Below are positions 18,379-32,200 of a DNA stretch of 64,000 nucleotides, piece by piece. The notes below the pieces were generated by a model. The model ran no database searches. It was not told the DNA's origin and worked only from the letters and a program-made list of their open reading frames with translations. This DNA is from Echinococcus granulosus. Lineage: Eukaryota > Platyhelminthes > Cestoda > Cyclophyllidea > Taeniidae. The number at the start of each line of letters is the position of its first letter. The stretch's first letter is position 1. The stretch lies in contig NW_020170511.1 in NCBI RefSeq assembly GCF_000524195.1, forward strand, positions 94,085 through 158,084, given 5' to 3'. The position numbers and the translations under genes were made by a program.

Positions 18379-21300
18379 CAATGATGAAGGAGACGTATCA
18401 CAGACATGGGTAGCAACGTACCTCGAGCAACACCACTTATGAAACTCACTAACGTCGCAACTATAAACAATATGTTTAAAAGCAATTACCTTTACACAAA
18501 CTAATGCAAATATCTGAAGGCGGGGGAAATCGACAGACATAAAGCGTAAAAGGCGCATGAACCACTCAGAGATGAGAAATGCGTTTTAAATTTGCATACA
18601 GATTTCCCGTAATTCTAACGATAAAGCTTGAGATAATGGCAATATATCTCCAAGATTAAATAATTTCTAATCCAAAATTACTCTTTTTTGTAATAAACGA
18701 AGACGGGTTGTGTCATATTATTAAAAATCGTCGAATACAAAAACGAACACAGTATCAAAAACGCGCTTATTAAAATCTTATTAAAACATTTACCTTGTCC
18801 AGACATAGGGCTGATACAGAACAAATAAGTCGAGTGAAATAATTTATACTCAGCCCGCACACTGGTTTTTAATCTGAAGCCCCAAAGAAAAGGGCACTTC
18901 TTTAACGTTATTTTTTCCAACTCTATACAGTAGCTACCATCATCTTGACTTCCTCAAAATGAGCAAAAGAATCAAATTTTTAGACAATGGGGCAAAAACA
19001 TCACAAATTTTACCAGTTGCTGGAATTCACAATGACTGTTATATTAGAAAATACTTACATTTGTCAAATGCATTAATTTGTCTCTCAAAGAGCAAACTAT
19101 GAATTTTTCATATTCCCACATATATAGTTTTCTTTCTCTTGAAATATATTGGCCGCCTTACAGCAATCATTTTGCCCAAGTGCATAATCAAACTTCAACA
19201 AATCTCTCCATTTGCAACAGATTTTGCCTTTGCAGAATTGTGTTTATAGAGCTAGATTCATTTTTCCATTTTTTTAGGCTATTGTTTTTTTTTGCCGTTA
19301 ACACTAAATCCTTTAGGCATTCAAAGTCCTCCCAGATTTTGCGATGTTTGACTAACCTTTCATTTCCTCTTTTAAAATGCTGACTTAACTAGCGTATTTT
19401 TCCAGCAAAGCAAACTGTGGTAAGCCTGCTAGTGGACACTTGTTCTCATGGAATACCGGGAATAGCTTGTTTGTGCTGCATTCTAGGGAAAAAAGCAATG
19501 AGAAGCCCTGTGTTGAACAGTTGTTTTTAGTCTTTGCAACGTTTTCGATGAAATTATGCATTGTTAAAAACTTTTCAGTGAGTTAAATAAAATTTTCCCG
19601 TGTGTCAGTAGAAGTGTCAACAAGGAAGGAAGAAGAAGGCGCTCCAAGCTAGCCAATACGAATCCGTGTGTCCCTGTTAATAGAGTGTAATTTGAGCTTA
19701 ACGTGCCAGAAAACCTTGGCGTAACACCTGACATGGTTGATGATAGAACGGTTGATCTGTATCCGCACCGACTGAGAAAGTTGAGGCTAAAGCTACCAAA
19801 TAAATGGGCGCCGCATATCATGCATCACCTGATGGCAATAATCCTCAATGACTACCATTTCCTTATTTACTTCATCCTTCAAGACCGTGCTGAATGATTT
19901 GCTTGTAATGAGAAATGGGTTTTGCGTTTCACACCTCTGGTTAGTCTAAAATGATCCACTCACTGCCCACTCCGCGTTTCTAAAACGCACCCTGCCTCAT
20001 TTACTAAGGACTGCATTGTACGTGTGTGGTGCACTGCAGACAGAAGACATTATTTCTTATTTCTTGTTGAAGGTCAAGTATTTTTGGCTGCCTTTGGTCG
20101 CTACCAAATACTGAGGTAAAACTTGAGGCTTTCCCAAAAACTGACCTCTTCATACACAGCCAGAACTGATTAATCATGCGGCAAAAAGGCTTATTTCTTG
20201 AAAATCACCCGACGCAATGCAACGCAAGGCACCACGTCTCATTCTGCTAAGCAAACCTGTTGATAAATTCGTACGTTAGTTAGAATAGGTGAAGGGGATA
20301 TACCACCTAATAGTTAATCGCTGTATTCCTCTTAATATCTATGTCTAAGTGGCAATAATCACCATTTCCTCGTGCTAGACAGGCAATCACTTGAAAGATT
20401 GGATGAAGAGGAAATAAAAGTGACACAGAAAGGGCTTTTGGTTTCAGAAATAGCGTTAAGTAAAAATGGGAACACTATTTAGGAAAGGTAGAGTGTAATG
20501 CTGGTTACTTTGCCTGATGCGTTTGAGATGATAAGATTTCCAAAATTACTAACGAAATTTGGAACAATATTTTTTCGCAAACTTTTGATGCTTCCGTTTA
20601 CGTCTCTCCCTGTTCCCAGTGTCGGTCCAGTAACCCATACTAAAAGTCGTTATCAAAAAGTAGATTTCAAATCCCCGACTCTTTTATTACCTCCGAACAG
20701 AATCCACTTCCCACCGCTTTCATTTATTAATAGGCCTTCATTTATGTCTCAGTGATAGAGACAGCAGCGCTGTCACTAATACATAATCTGGGTTACCCCT
20801 TAAAACTTTGTCGTCTTTATAGTTAGAGAGACTTATTTTATTTCAAGCGAATAGAATGAGCGAGCTCTGGCTGTTCTTTGTTCCTTAATGAGAAATCCAA
20901 CAAAATATTGTGAAGGAGTGCATCTAAATGAAATTAATATTGAGGACACAAGGCGATACCTTGTAGCATAAGTGCCCTAAAGCATACACTCTGTTGTGTA
21001 GTAGTTTGGATTGAATCATGCCGACCGATTATGATTATTATCTAAGAGTTGTCTTTGAATTAAGTGACCGACGAACAACACCTTAATATCCAAAAGTTGG
21101 CTCATGAACGGCTGAATGGATGTACACAGGAACACGACGCTGTTTAAACACTTTTACTCTAGATACGTTGCCTAGCCCTTGACTTTCCTTACACAATCAA
21201 AACTGTACCAAGTAGGTTTTATTAGAAGCTGAGGTAATCTTTAGGAAATCTTCCTCTGTTGTACAAGCTGTTTGCCCATTTACAAATTAGTTCACCGAGA

Positions 21301-24300
21301 ACAACCTGTACTATTACCCTAAATTTCTTTCTGCAGCATTCACATGGTAATATATTTAGCAGTGTAGTAGTTAAACAGCATTTACCGAACCTTTTTAATA
21401 TGCTTTTATGTGTCATCTAAACTGGATGTCGTTTGCATCAAAATATCGCAAAATCGAAATACTGGCATTCCTGCAGGGATAACAGCAGGTTCAAACAAAA
21501 CAACTACCAGCTATCATAGCTTGAAAACAAGAAAAAGGCGGCAAAAAGGACAAAATTGAGAGACTCATTACAAAAAATAACGCTAATTTTAATCTAGCGG
21601 AATTGGCCGTCTAGTGAATACATAATTTACTAAGCTGCGATTGGTCATGATCACGAAACCTTATTGGTTGATCAAAGTGACTGGCTAAATGCCCACCAAA
21701 GCAACTTTGGTCAGGTACTAGAAGGCCATTGGCCGAGACGTCGTAGACCTTTGATATAGTGAAAAATGATGCTTAATTAAATATGTTGTTAAATGGCCCA
21801 TTTACTTTTCGACATATTTTAGCAATAGACAAAAATGCCCTAACTTCCACATAACGCCCACCTTTTTAAATTAATGCTAACAGAATCTTGCAAAGAACAT
21901 ATTTTACGAAAGCAAAGTACCCATTATAAATGCCGCATAAAGTTGATGTGACATTTACCGCTAATACTGTGAAATAGCCGGCTAAATGGGGGAAAAGATG
22001 CTAGAGGAATTATTTATTGTTATAAATACAGACTCCAGGTTGCCACGGAGTCATACAGTTCACTGCCAAATTAGTCTGTGATGCAACTGTTTTTTGCCAA
22101 AGCTACTGATGTTAATTTTATTAAATTCCATCGAACGCACCTTAAATGTGAGACAGAACATGTCATGGAAATAAGCTTGGTTTTCTGCCACTGTCATGAA
22201 AAAGGGTTAAAGATTTATGCCAAAAAGACTATATAAGAATACGTTTATTCTTAAAATGAATAAAACTGAGCATGACGTAGTTGAAAATTGGAAGGCAAAG
22301 GAGGCTTTTAACACAAATGAAGAATATTTTTTATCCCAGACGTAAGTACTCAATATTTAGGGTTAAGCTATTTCAAATATGCCAAGAATTCAGAAGGTAT
22401 GTTTGGACTTGACAAATAAATTATTCTGTCTGAATTAGGCTCCAGATACTTTATCATGTAGATGCACCCCAAACAATGCGTCCCACCATAAATAAGGTTT
22501 TTTCAAGGGGCCTGAGACATTGCCTCCGTTTAAGGGACTCCCAAGACCAATGTGAGAGGTAATTTAAAAATGTTTAACGTTGATAGGTGGTATATTTAGT
22601 TGCATCCGAATGGGAAAGATACAGTAGAGGTGTAGTGATGCTTATAGGCAGATCCATGTCGAGTGGTTCGATCTGCATTCTTTTGGTGCCCGTTGATAGT
22701 GGGCAGTCCAATTTAAAATATGCATTCGTTTATTAAAAGAACAAAATATCTAAAATCACTCCTTATATTTAGAAGTAAGTAAGAAAATTCGGAGGATTGC
22801 TGTTCCGAAATGTTAGGGTAATTCATACCATTCCAAAGGCAAAATTACATAATAAAAGGCTCTGTCTCCCGGAAACATACGAGAAATTAACAAAATAACC
22901 AAATTTTTTAATGGGAAAAGTCAATCTAATCCCAGTAAAGTACACACTCATGTGATTATTTAAAAATGTAGCTAAAGTCTTGAAACAACTGGTAAAGTGG
23001 ATTAAAAGCAGCCTCTATGTGTAGACATAATGCAGTACTTCAGTAGGACATTGAAGGTCCCTCGAAAGAGTGGCTGGAGATACTAATGATCCAGTTCGTA
23101 AATTAAAGCAGTAAGAAAGTGAGTGATATATAAGGCGGATTAAACCGTTCGCTTTGGTGATTTGCATGAACCGTGTCAACTATATCATATGCATGGAGAA
23201 TGTGCATGAATTACTGCCCATGCAGAAAGTCTAATTAGCATGTAGGCAGTGAGCATAAAGCCAACTAAAGAGGATGCACATTGCTCCCTGCTAATTCAAG
23301 TTGGCAGAAGGAAAAAATTCCCCCTATTCTGCATTTCTTCCATCATTTTGAGAAAGGATGCTCATAAGACCCCAAAGATGAACTGCTTTTTGTCTCTTTT
23401 TGTCTTCCAATGCATCAAAAGTTTCCCAAATGGTAGATCTTGGGAGTTTTGTAAATAGATGCTGCCATTAAAAATAAAACTTTTCACACTACTGAGTACT
23501 ACTACTTTTGCCTCATGAATTAGGTCAGCATCGGGCAGTAACTTTCACATTTAAATAGACAATTTCTTTTATTAAATGAATTCGTGCCTTGCAAGCAGTC
23601 TGATCTCGCGCCTTCTATTCACAGAACTGAAAAGTCATTTAAGCTGTTTTAAGCATTTCTTAAGCAAGTGATAGCGTAATACTGGGAGGTAGATTCGAAG
23701 AAAAGAATTAACATTAAGACTTTTAAATTCACTTTTAACACGCTTTTCCCCAGAATAAGGTAAACCAGCTAGTCAACTAAACAAAGACCGGTGTTCTAGT
23801 CGAACCCGACCTCTGATGTGTTTGTATCCATAATAGACATAACTTGACACATTCCTCCATTTTTATAAATTTTCTGGTTAAATGTGCTGGCAGGACCTCA
23901 ACGCCACTCAGAGGTGTCTACAGATAGTTAAATTTGTATCTAAAGTTGAGAGTGCACTGGATAATTTGCTTCTAGAAAATGGATATTTTTGGCAGTAAAT
24001 GGACCTGAACTAACAGAAAAAGTAAAAAAATTTCAGAGATTTTGTAAGATCTGTTTTCTGTTGCTTAATTTCACGAACATATGGAAACTGGTGCGAGAAA
24101 AACAGCCGAATGCATATGCCACCACAATTTGCAGATGGAGAGGTTCTCGTTTAGTCCACCTGACTAAGAGCTACCATTTCAAAGTGTTTTTTAAAAACAA
24201 AACTTTTATTCTTAAAGCTAGGACATCTAGCATAATGTGGAACCTGTTGTCAAGGCACTACGTTAATGCAATGTGATTTGCTTACAAAAACAAACTGATT

Positions 24301-24657
24301 AGCTACAAGAGCATGGAGTCGAGAGAGTTACTCGTCTTAGAGCACATTCAGGCAAATCCTTCATTCTATACACTAACTTTTTTCAAAAAGTGATTAGAAA
24401 CTCTGAAAGGCTGTGTATTAAGTAAGATGGGATGTAGGAAACAGCGAGAAGTGATGACGACTTAAGGATATTTTCACTGATTTGGATGTTGGTGGATGAA
24501 AAACCCATAAATACCAAGACCCGCATCAATACCATCTGATGAATGAAAAAAGAAGCTCATTCCCTCCATGATGCGATGAACCAAAAATTAACGCGATATT
24601 CTTTGGGATTTCTAATGCAAGCTTGGGCATTAAATAGATGGAATAATGAGGATTTGT
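18376..24657. other. Intergenic region DRG2 to CAS
   Basis: About 6.3 kb of AT-rich DNA, with promoter sequence of DRG2 presumably at the left end. Only short ORFs occur. The 64-codon frame at 19703-19897 has a protein-like composition but no recognisable family. No RNA gene is seen. Confidence 0.6.
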
Positions 24658-24663
24658 TTTATT
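24658..24663 (-). terminator. Candidate CAS polyadenylation signal
   Basis: AATAAA on the minus strand about 190 nt after the CAS stop codon, in AT-rich DNA. It is the first convincing one found. Confidence 0.45.
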
Positions 24664-24852
24664 TATATACAACACATATTTGTACATATCTGTCTTCCAG
24701 TGAATAGAAGGTAGGAAGAGGGCATCAACTTAGAAAAAATAGGTAATCGACTGATTCACACATACACACATCAACAGTCGGACAATTTTCGCGGACGGCT
24801 AAATGGTGTTAGATGAATGAACGGCAGGTGGGATGGAATGGCCTCGCGGTCA

Positions 24853-26298
24853 TCAGCGTTCTACAGAGCTGACACTATTTCGGAGGGCAGAAGAATTAGC
24901 AACCGTTTGTCGAAGGCCCTCTGTCGTCGCCACCACGTCCTGAACAGCACCCACTAGACGCTCCATCTCTGGACCCAATACCACCACTGGTTTTGATGCC
25001 AGTGTGGTGGCTGTTGTAGGCAAATCTAGACTAGGTGAGGTCAGGCAACCGGCCACGTCCTTTGTTTGTGCTATCAAACCCTTTAGCGCCTCACATACTG
25101 CATTTCCAGATGCTTCAAGGCCACTTCTAAGCTTCTCGATGTCTGGTGCAGAGTTGGAAACTTCGGAGGGAGGAAGGCTCTGTAGAGCTGCTGAAAGGTT
25201 AGCCGCAAGGCTGACCAGTTGGCTTGAGCATCGGAGGAGGAATTTCGCATTTGCGATTAGCACGCCCGCCGTTGGAAGGCGGTAGCCTCTCACAGTTCTA
25301 GGTTCATTTACTTTGCACCGAAGACAGCCAAGAAATTCCTCAGCTGTTCCTCGAACCAGGAGGGTGTGAGAATGGAATTGTGCAGCATAGACGTGCAAAA
25401 GTCCAGACAGATCGGTGGGATCGTTGGAATCTAAGCTAGTTGTGGCGCTATCTTCTCGATCACTGACAGATAGAGAGCCGAAGTTGTCTTCCATATGCTG
25501 ACCACGTCTTGAGTGTTCGATGTCAGCGCAATCAAACCGGTTTAACTGGACGGTATCAATAATGGCTTGGGTGGACAACGAAATCTGTTCTAATGAGAAA
25601 GCCAACGCATTGAATCCTTTTTCAGGGTTTGGCTCTTTAAGTCGCTGAAAATCTTGCAGAAGACGTCCATCACGCAATCTAGCAATCTTTTGTCTCTCTT
25701 GTTGAAGAAAATCATTCAAAACCAGGTCATCGCTATTAAATGTATCACAAAGTTGCTCCAAATGTAATAACTCTGCTGAAAGACCCTGTTCGAAATTGCA
25801 CATCTTCTGGATCAGAGTCTGTGTGGATCCACCCTTTTCAAATCTTTCCATTGAAGCAAGAGCTTCGTTGATTAGGAGTTCTATTCGCGAATGGGTCTGT
25901 TGCCAACTGGAAAAAGAAGTGGCAGGTCTGGAAAATCGAGCGGAAAGGGGCGCTGATGTGGACCGAGTCAGTCTGAACGTGGGTGGAACTGTGAGAAGGT
26001 TTGACAAAGGTCCATTTTCCATATTCACAGTCGAACTAGGTGGATCTGTTGGGTCAGGGCTAAGTCTTACCTCCTCATGATGGCCAGAACAGACCGTAAG
26101 ACGCTGAGGAGGATCAGAGGGAAGTTTATCTTCAGCGACAATATTCATGCAGGTGGAGTCTCGGCAACGATTGCTCGCATCAGCTTCGGGAGGAGCAGGA
26201 TCTACGAAACGGACTGAGTGTTTGCTCGCCTGAGCAACTGAGCTGAGACCAGATCGCTTCACTGATCGTTTTGGAATGCTTTCGGAAGAATGTGTATC
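24853..26298 (-). CDS. CAS: CAS exon 3: serine-rich helical region and FAT-like C-terminus
   Basis: 481 codons and a stop. The acceptor is a long T-run ending TTTTAG before DTHSSES; reading starts upstream of the first in-frame GTG at 26262. Two helical regions resemble the CAS serine-rich bundle and the C-terminal domain (TRSTSAP..., NEALASMERFEKG, LLHVYAAQFHSH, VLIANAKFLLRCSSQLVSL). It ends LRNSVSSVER. Confidence 0.88.
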   Translation of the reverse strand, partial: DTHSSESIPKRSVKRSGLSSVAQASKHSVRFVDPAPPEADASNRCRDSTCMNIVAEDKLPSDPPQRLTVCSGHHEEVRLSPDPTDPPSSTVNMENGPLSNLLTVPPTFRLTRSTSAPLSARFSRPATSFSSWQQTHSRIELLINEALASMERFEKGGSTQTLIQKMCNFEQGLSAELLHLEQLCDTFNSDDLVLNDFLQQERQKIARLRDGRLLQDFQRLKEPNPEKGFNALAFSLEQISLSTQAIIDTVQLNRFDCADIEHSRRGQHMEDNFGSLSVSDREDSATTSLDSNDPTDLSGLLHVYAAQFHSHTLLVRGTAEEFLGCLRCKVNEPRTVRGYRLPTAGVLIANAKFLLRCSSQLVSLAANLSAALQSLPPSEVSNSAPDIEKLRSGLEASGNAVCEALKGLIAQTKDVAGCLTSPSLDLPTTATTLASKPVVVLGPEMERLVGAVQDVVATTEGLRQTVANSSALRNSVSSVER

Positions 26299-29200
26299 CT
26301 AAAAAAAGTGGGCAAATTTTATTGATAGACACAATCTCACCAGCAACTTCAATGCATGCCAAAATCGCCCCGCATATTTTATCCAAAAATAGATTTAATG
26401 TGAGCATTATCGGGGATTTTAGAATTGTTTGTTGAGTTCATGTGCAGTAGTATAGCCAATTTTGGGTCCTTTGAAAAGGGCAAGAAGTTATTTATTTTGC
26501 TTTAAATAACCGGCAGCATTTCGTGATCGATTGATCAAGGGGTTGGTAATTGTGGTCCAATACATGACTGCTTTATTAGAACTTGTTTTCAAAGGTCACA
26601 GTCGAGTTATTTTTTGAAAATCCTGCTTAACACTTCACCGTCCTTGCATATAAATGCCAGTCCTTTTTCCCAACTTCAAGGTAAATTAACATTTTTCATA
26701 ATGTATACGACATTAGAAGCACTGACAGAGGGTCCAAGTAGAAAATATTCCAAGGAGTTTAACTTCATGAAGAGAACGGTTTACTTAATAGGTTTTTACC
26801 AGTGGTCAAGTGGCAAAGAATGTTTCGCGTTTTGAACGAAAACTCATTGTGTTTAGTGGATAGTTTGATAAACAAGTTACCTCGTTACCTGGATATCTTG
26901 AAAACATTGAAAGGAACATTGACCATGTATCCACTGAGGAGAAATTGTTTGAACCTATGCGATTTAAGCAGACGTATAGGCGGAAAGGGGCTTCAATTCG
27001 CTTTGAAACAAAGTCACCATTTTAAAAAGAAAAATGAATTTTGAAATGACATACTTCGTGAGGCTTTTAACCGGACTTATCACTTCAGTAGTTCACTTTT
27101 ATGCAGATATTTTTTTCCGTACAAATCCGAGTCAAATTGCAGCGACATACTCTTTGTGTTAATGTACACAAAATTATGCGGGCCTGTTGATGTTTCCATT
27201 TCGAGAAATGGCCTGCTGAGCATACACTAACAAAAAACTATACTTACACATACTGGAATACCTTATTAAGGCTGTGAGGATCTCTGAGGACTGTAAAATT
27301 AGTCAAATAAAAAAAGGGTTTTAAAAAGGGGTAAAAATATCACTTTTTTCTCAGAAAACCTTAAAAATTTTGCACTGTCAGGACAAAAATACGAACATAG
27401 GGTCACGAAAAAGCGCAATAAGTGAAAAATCTAAAAAATAGGACAGCCAAAAAATTAACAAAATATTTGTTGATTGGGAATACACTAACTGAAAAATCTG
27501 ACTCGAGTACGGAAAAGCTCATGCACACTGATTTCAGACGTTGGTTGAAGCAACCCACGGAAGCAAACTTTCATTTTTCAATCATGCGAGATCTTGCATC
27601 CAAGAAAATCCCTGGTTGGACTTCGAAGAGAATTAATAGTTTGTGTCCATTTAGCGACTCTAGCACCCTACTTCCCCCTCCACCCACCTCCGCCTGGCTG
27701 AAATGCATAAAGTGTTGGATATTTACCTCTTTCTTCACATTTCAAGTGTCTAGCTGATCATGTGGAATTTTTTCAGGCCCTCCTCAATGTCCGGTATTTT
27801 TGAACAGGGAGTTTCCTCCGTCAAGATTTTTAATCTGCCTAGCCGAATGCTTTATGCTTTCCTTCACACATGGACTATCGAAGCAAAATGCCACAAGTCA
27901 TCTTTTTATAATAATCATTCTGCTTTAAAAGAGCATGCTTTTTTGATTCCTTTCCTTCCTCAAATATCCTATGAATACCAAGTTCCAAGGTTTAGCAGAC
28001 TTTTCGGATGGCAAATATTTTCCCGTTGTTGTTTATAAAAACCAACAAAACACCACGTAAAATTCGCACCAAACAGAATAGAATTCCAGTCTTAAAGATT
28101 TCTTTCCTATCGTAAGACTGTTAATTGGGAATTCATGCATTATGCAGTGGCCTACGCGATAACTCTGTAGCTCGAAAATTCTTTTCCAGAAGCCTGTTTT
28201 TCCATAAGAAAAGAAGAGTAAAGAGGTATTCAATGAAAAGGGATGTCTATGCGTAAAATATTATGATTAACATCAGTATTCACTTTTGATGTGAGAAAGG
28301 TATGCAATTTTCACTGTTGTTGCACAAAAACGAGATAGCCAATTTTGTTTACGATGAATAGTTACCAGGAGGCTCGGCAATCTTTTCACAGCTTTGTGAT
28401 ACGAAACAGCGTGTTAGCACGCTAAGCGATCCAACATATGATATGTGACGGCTAAACCATTGAATTTTGTCCAGCTCCGGCTCTCGCAGCACTTGATTCA
28501 CACAATGCACTTCTTTCTGTGTGCAGTGCTTAGATGACTGGTGACGGAGTTGATCACTGGGAGGTGCTATTTCGATGAGACCCAAACAGTGACTGCAGTT
28601 GTGTGTCAATCTATATATCTACGGCACAAAGCTCAAAAGTACTGGAAGATCAGCAAGAGAACTCTAATTGGTTTATCAAAGAGCAGGAACTGGTAAATAC
28701 AGTGGAAGGAGGTCCCTCTCCTGAAAGGCTTCACAACTCAGTGCAAGACTTCACACTCCAAACCACAAAACTCACTAACGAGGGATTATGTACATTGGTT
28801 AGGATAGGAAGAAAAGGGTAAAGAGAGGAGCCACTACCTCATTCTTCGCACTACTCCAATCATATTTCTCTAGGTACCACCACCATTTTTGGCAGCAGGT
28901 AGTCAAACACAAGAGAAACAGAACGGACAGTCAGTTGAAAAGTAAAAGTGGGGTAAAAATGGAGGAAAGTATGGGGAGGCTTTTCGTTTAAGCAGTCAAA
29001 GCAGTAGAAAAGAGTGGTTTGCGGTAGGTGTTTGACTTCTGGGAATGGGAAGGTAGATTTTGAAGGTGATACTTTAAGAAACAGTGGGCAGCTATTTAAG
29101 TCCCATACGAAACTACCAACAGGTGACTGCTTTGGGTTCATGTATCCATGACATTTGCTAAAAGAAGGCATTTAAAGTACCTTAAATTTCGAACTTCCCA

Positions 29201-32200
29201 CTAGAGGAAGGGGATAACTAGTGTACCTGCAAAATTTTCAAATTCATTTCGTACCCATTCGTATATGAGAACCAGATCTTACTGTAAACAATACGGTAAT
29301 CAAAACGGTTGTCTAGATAGTAAAATTTATTTTGAAGGAGAATTAACCTGTGCAAAGAGTTGGTTTTCGATTTTTTGACTGACGACTTTTTCCTTTATGG
29401 TAATTAGGCAAGAGAGACAAATGCTAGGGAGGATCGACTTGACACGGTATTAAAGGGCTCAAGAACTAAAAAGGGCTTCCAACACCGAAGCGGAACATTT
29501 CATAGCTCTGCAAATAATTGCCGATAGCAGTCAAGGCGAATGCCAGAGATTGGGCGTGGCATTCGCTTCCGATATACACAGACCATATTATTGTTATCGT
29601 AATGCTATTTCGGAGACTTTACTGACATAAAAGGGCGCTTATCCGATTAAACCAATTACGTTTCCGTACTTTTGGAGTAAATTCGTCTTTTCCTCTTTGT
29701 CGAAATAATGGTTAATTACTTTTTAAGGCGCAATCAACACCTGCTTTCATATCAGTGTTGATCTATAGAATTTTGACACGCCATATTTACCTTTTTCTCT
29801 TTGTTTCAGGCAAAGTTATCACATTCCTAACTTTAAGGAAGTTTTAGAAAAAAAATGTTTGAAAAGTGTCAATTCGTTCCCTCAAATCAACCATGTCTGC
29901 TAATTACTCCTCATTAAGGTAAGACTGACGTTGACAGTTCTACTTGCTGCTAACGATACAGTCAGCTAAATTATGCCGTAATTTTGCATTATTTATTTAT
30001 TTATGGAACCAGACTGACTTGCGAAGGTATTTACCCTCTATTTACAAATTTGCCTCTGAAAATCAACTAAGTGTGCATATACTTTTTCAGGTATGCCAGT
30101 GAATAGGACTATAGCAAATACATTCGTTCCTTTCAAGTGCTTAACACTTCAAGTTCCCCATCTATCTTCCAAGTTCCGATAGTCGGAAGGCGTCTTTGTT
30201 TACAATTTGAAACAAAAATACACTTCTAGGCATTCATACCATTCCGTTAATTGGAGGACATCACTGTAAGACATCCAGGTCCGCAGCAACAGTTAAAAAC
30301 CGGAATCAAAAGGAAGGAACATGCGCATATATATGAATGGAGATGCAAGCAGTTTCTATGTGGAAAGTGGACTGTGCTTCCAAGTAGATATGAGTGTTTT
30401 GGGAGGAGGCGGGAGGAGGGAAGGACAGAGCACTGAAATTGCAAATGCTGTAGGGAAAGCGCACTGATAGATAGGATTTCTGGGTGCACTGATAAATAGT
30501 TGCATACATGCCAAAGCGCGCAAGCAAATGCAAAAATGGGTTTGGAGGGGCGATAATAATCGGGGAGGGGAGAAAGAGCAAGAGAGGCACTTTAAGATCA
30601 CGTAGTTTTCCTGTATTAATAAATCTTCAAAACAAATGGGCAAAATTTTGGAGATCCGACAGCTTTTCAGGAGAAATAATCAGCTTTATAAGTAGAAACG
30701 GTTTTTTGGTGAATTTTTGGGCGGTCGAGGTGCTAACATAAGAAAATTAATGCACCATCTGCTTTTAGGTAACAATGACTACCCGACATGTCATCAGACT
30801 GCCTCTCCTTGGTGAGAGTATGTCCAGAGGACAAATTGTAGCCGATGCAGACAATTGTATGAGTGTATCTTCCCTGACACTCCTAAGCACTAAGATAAAA
30901 ACACAAGGATTTGGCTTTTTTCACTTCAGAATTTGCTCATTACATGCAGCTTGTCCAAAAAATTAGCTGTTAAAATATTGCCCTTGTGAAAATAAATGAC
31001 TAACAGCAGTTTTTACAAGCCACAAATTTTCGTGATTAAACTTTAATTTGACAGGACTTATGACAAGTATCATCTCGTGCTGCCTAAATTGATGCAAATC
31101 ACTTTACTTGCACGAAATGCAAGGTAAAAATCGAGTGCCATTTCATCAACTTTACTGGTGACGATTTTAAAATATGCGAAGTCAAAAATGTGGTTTTCTG
31201 AAGAAAGGACCTGAAGAAAGTATCACATATGTCATGAGTTGAGAAGGCGAAAATTCAAAACCAAATTAACTTTGGGAATCCCAATATCTCCATGGTGACA
31301 GAAAGGGACAAAGGTGCATTCGTTGTCAGGATTTCACAAATATTTTAACGCAGATATTTCTCCAACTTGGGAATAGTCTTACATGGTGAAGGTGCTGCTA
31401 CTGTAGGATAAGCAAATGAAGATTGTGTACCTGCAAAAAGTTGTGAAATTAATAAAAGTTTATTTCTAGAAAATTGTAAGCAACTTAATAGAGCTTAATA
31501 CATCATCAAAATCCACCGCCTCTACACGATAAGGCAAAAAAATCTACCGTGCCTTGTGAACATAACCCCAAAATTGCACAGACTTAACCATTCTTGCTAC
31601 ACCTTTATTTTCGTGTGTGTATGACTACCTAACACCATGGAGCAGTAATAGTTAGCACCTGGAGAAATATCATCAGTGAGACACGAAGAATGAGCATGGG
31701 GAAATATCCCCTCGTTCCAATTCCTTCCTTCCCTTCTTCCTCCAAACTACTAAATAACTAATCAACTGTCCAACTAACTCAAGAGAAGTCTTTACAATGG
31801 GACATAAATTCTCGCATCAATTCGCAAAGTCTTATAATAAAAGGACATCCTGTCTGCTTTTAACGAAGCTCAGGATCGCCATCCTGTATACTTCCCAGTA
31901 CCCTCGAGGTCTGTGGTGAAGGTAAGTAAATGGACAAATAAATGGGGTGCGGAAAAGGTGGATGGATAAATCTCAGACGTAGCGATTGTTTGGTCATCAA
32001 TGAGTCAAAACCTCCCGGTGATCAATTCTGTCGCCAATTAGCCACGCACATACAGAAAGGGAGCACAGTCTTCCGGCGATGAAGCACTGTGCATAATTCA
32101 GTGGTTTGGCAAGCACCACTTATAGGTTGGTTCACTTGACGCACCAACACGGCAACCACTTCGCACCACAAGGCAGTCGGTGAACAGTAAAAAACTGGCG

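Noticed and set aside
18369..18485. 39 extra N-terminal codons of DRG2
   Set aside because: No family similarity, and a splice acceptor lies between them and the conserved start.
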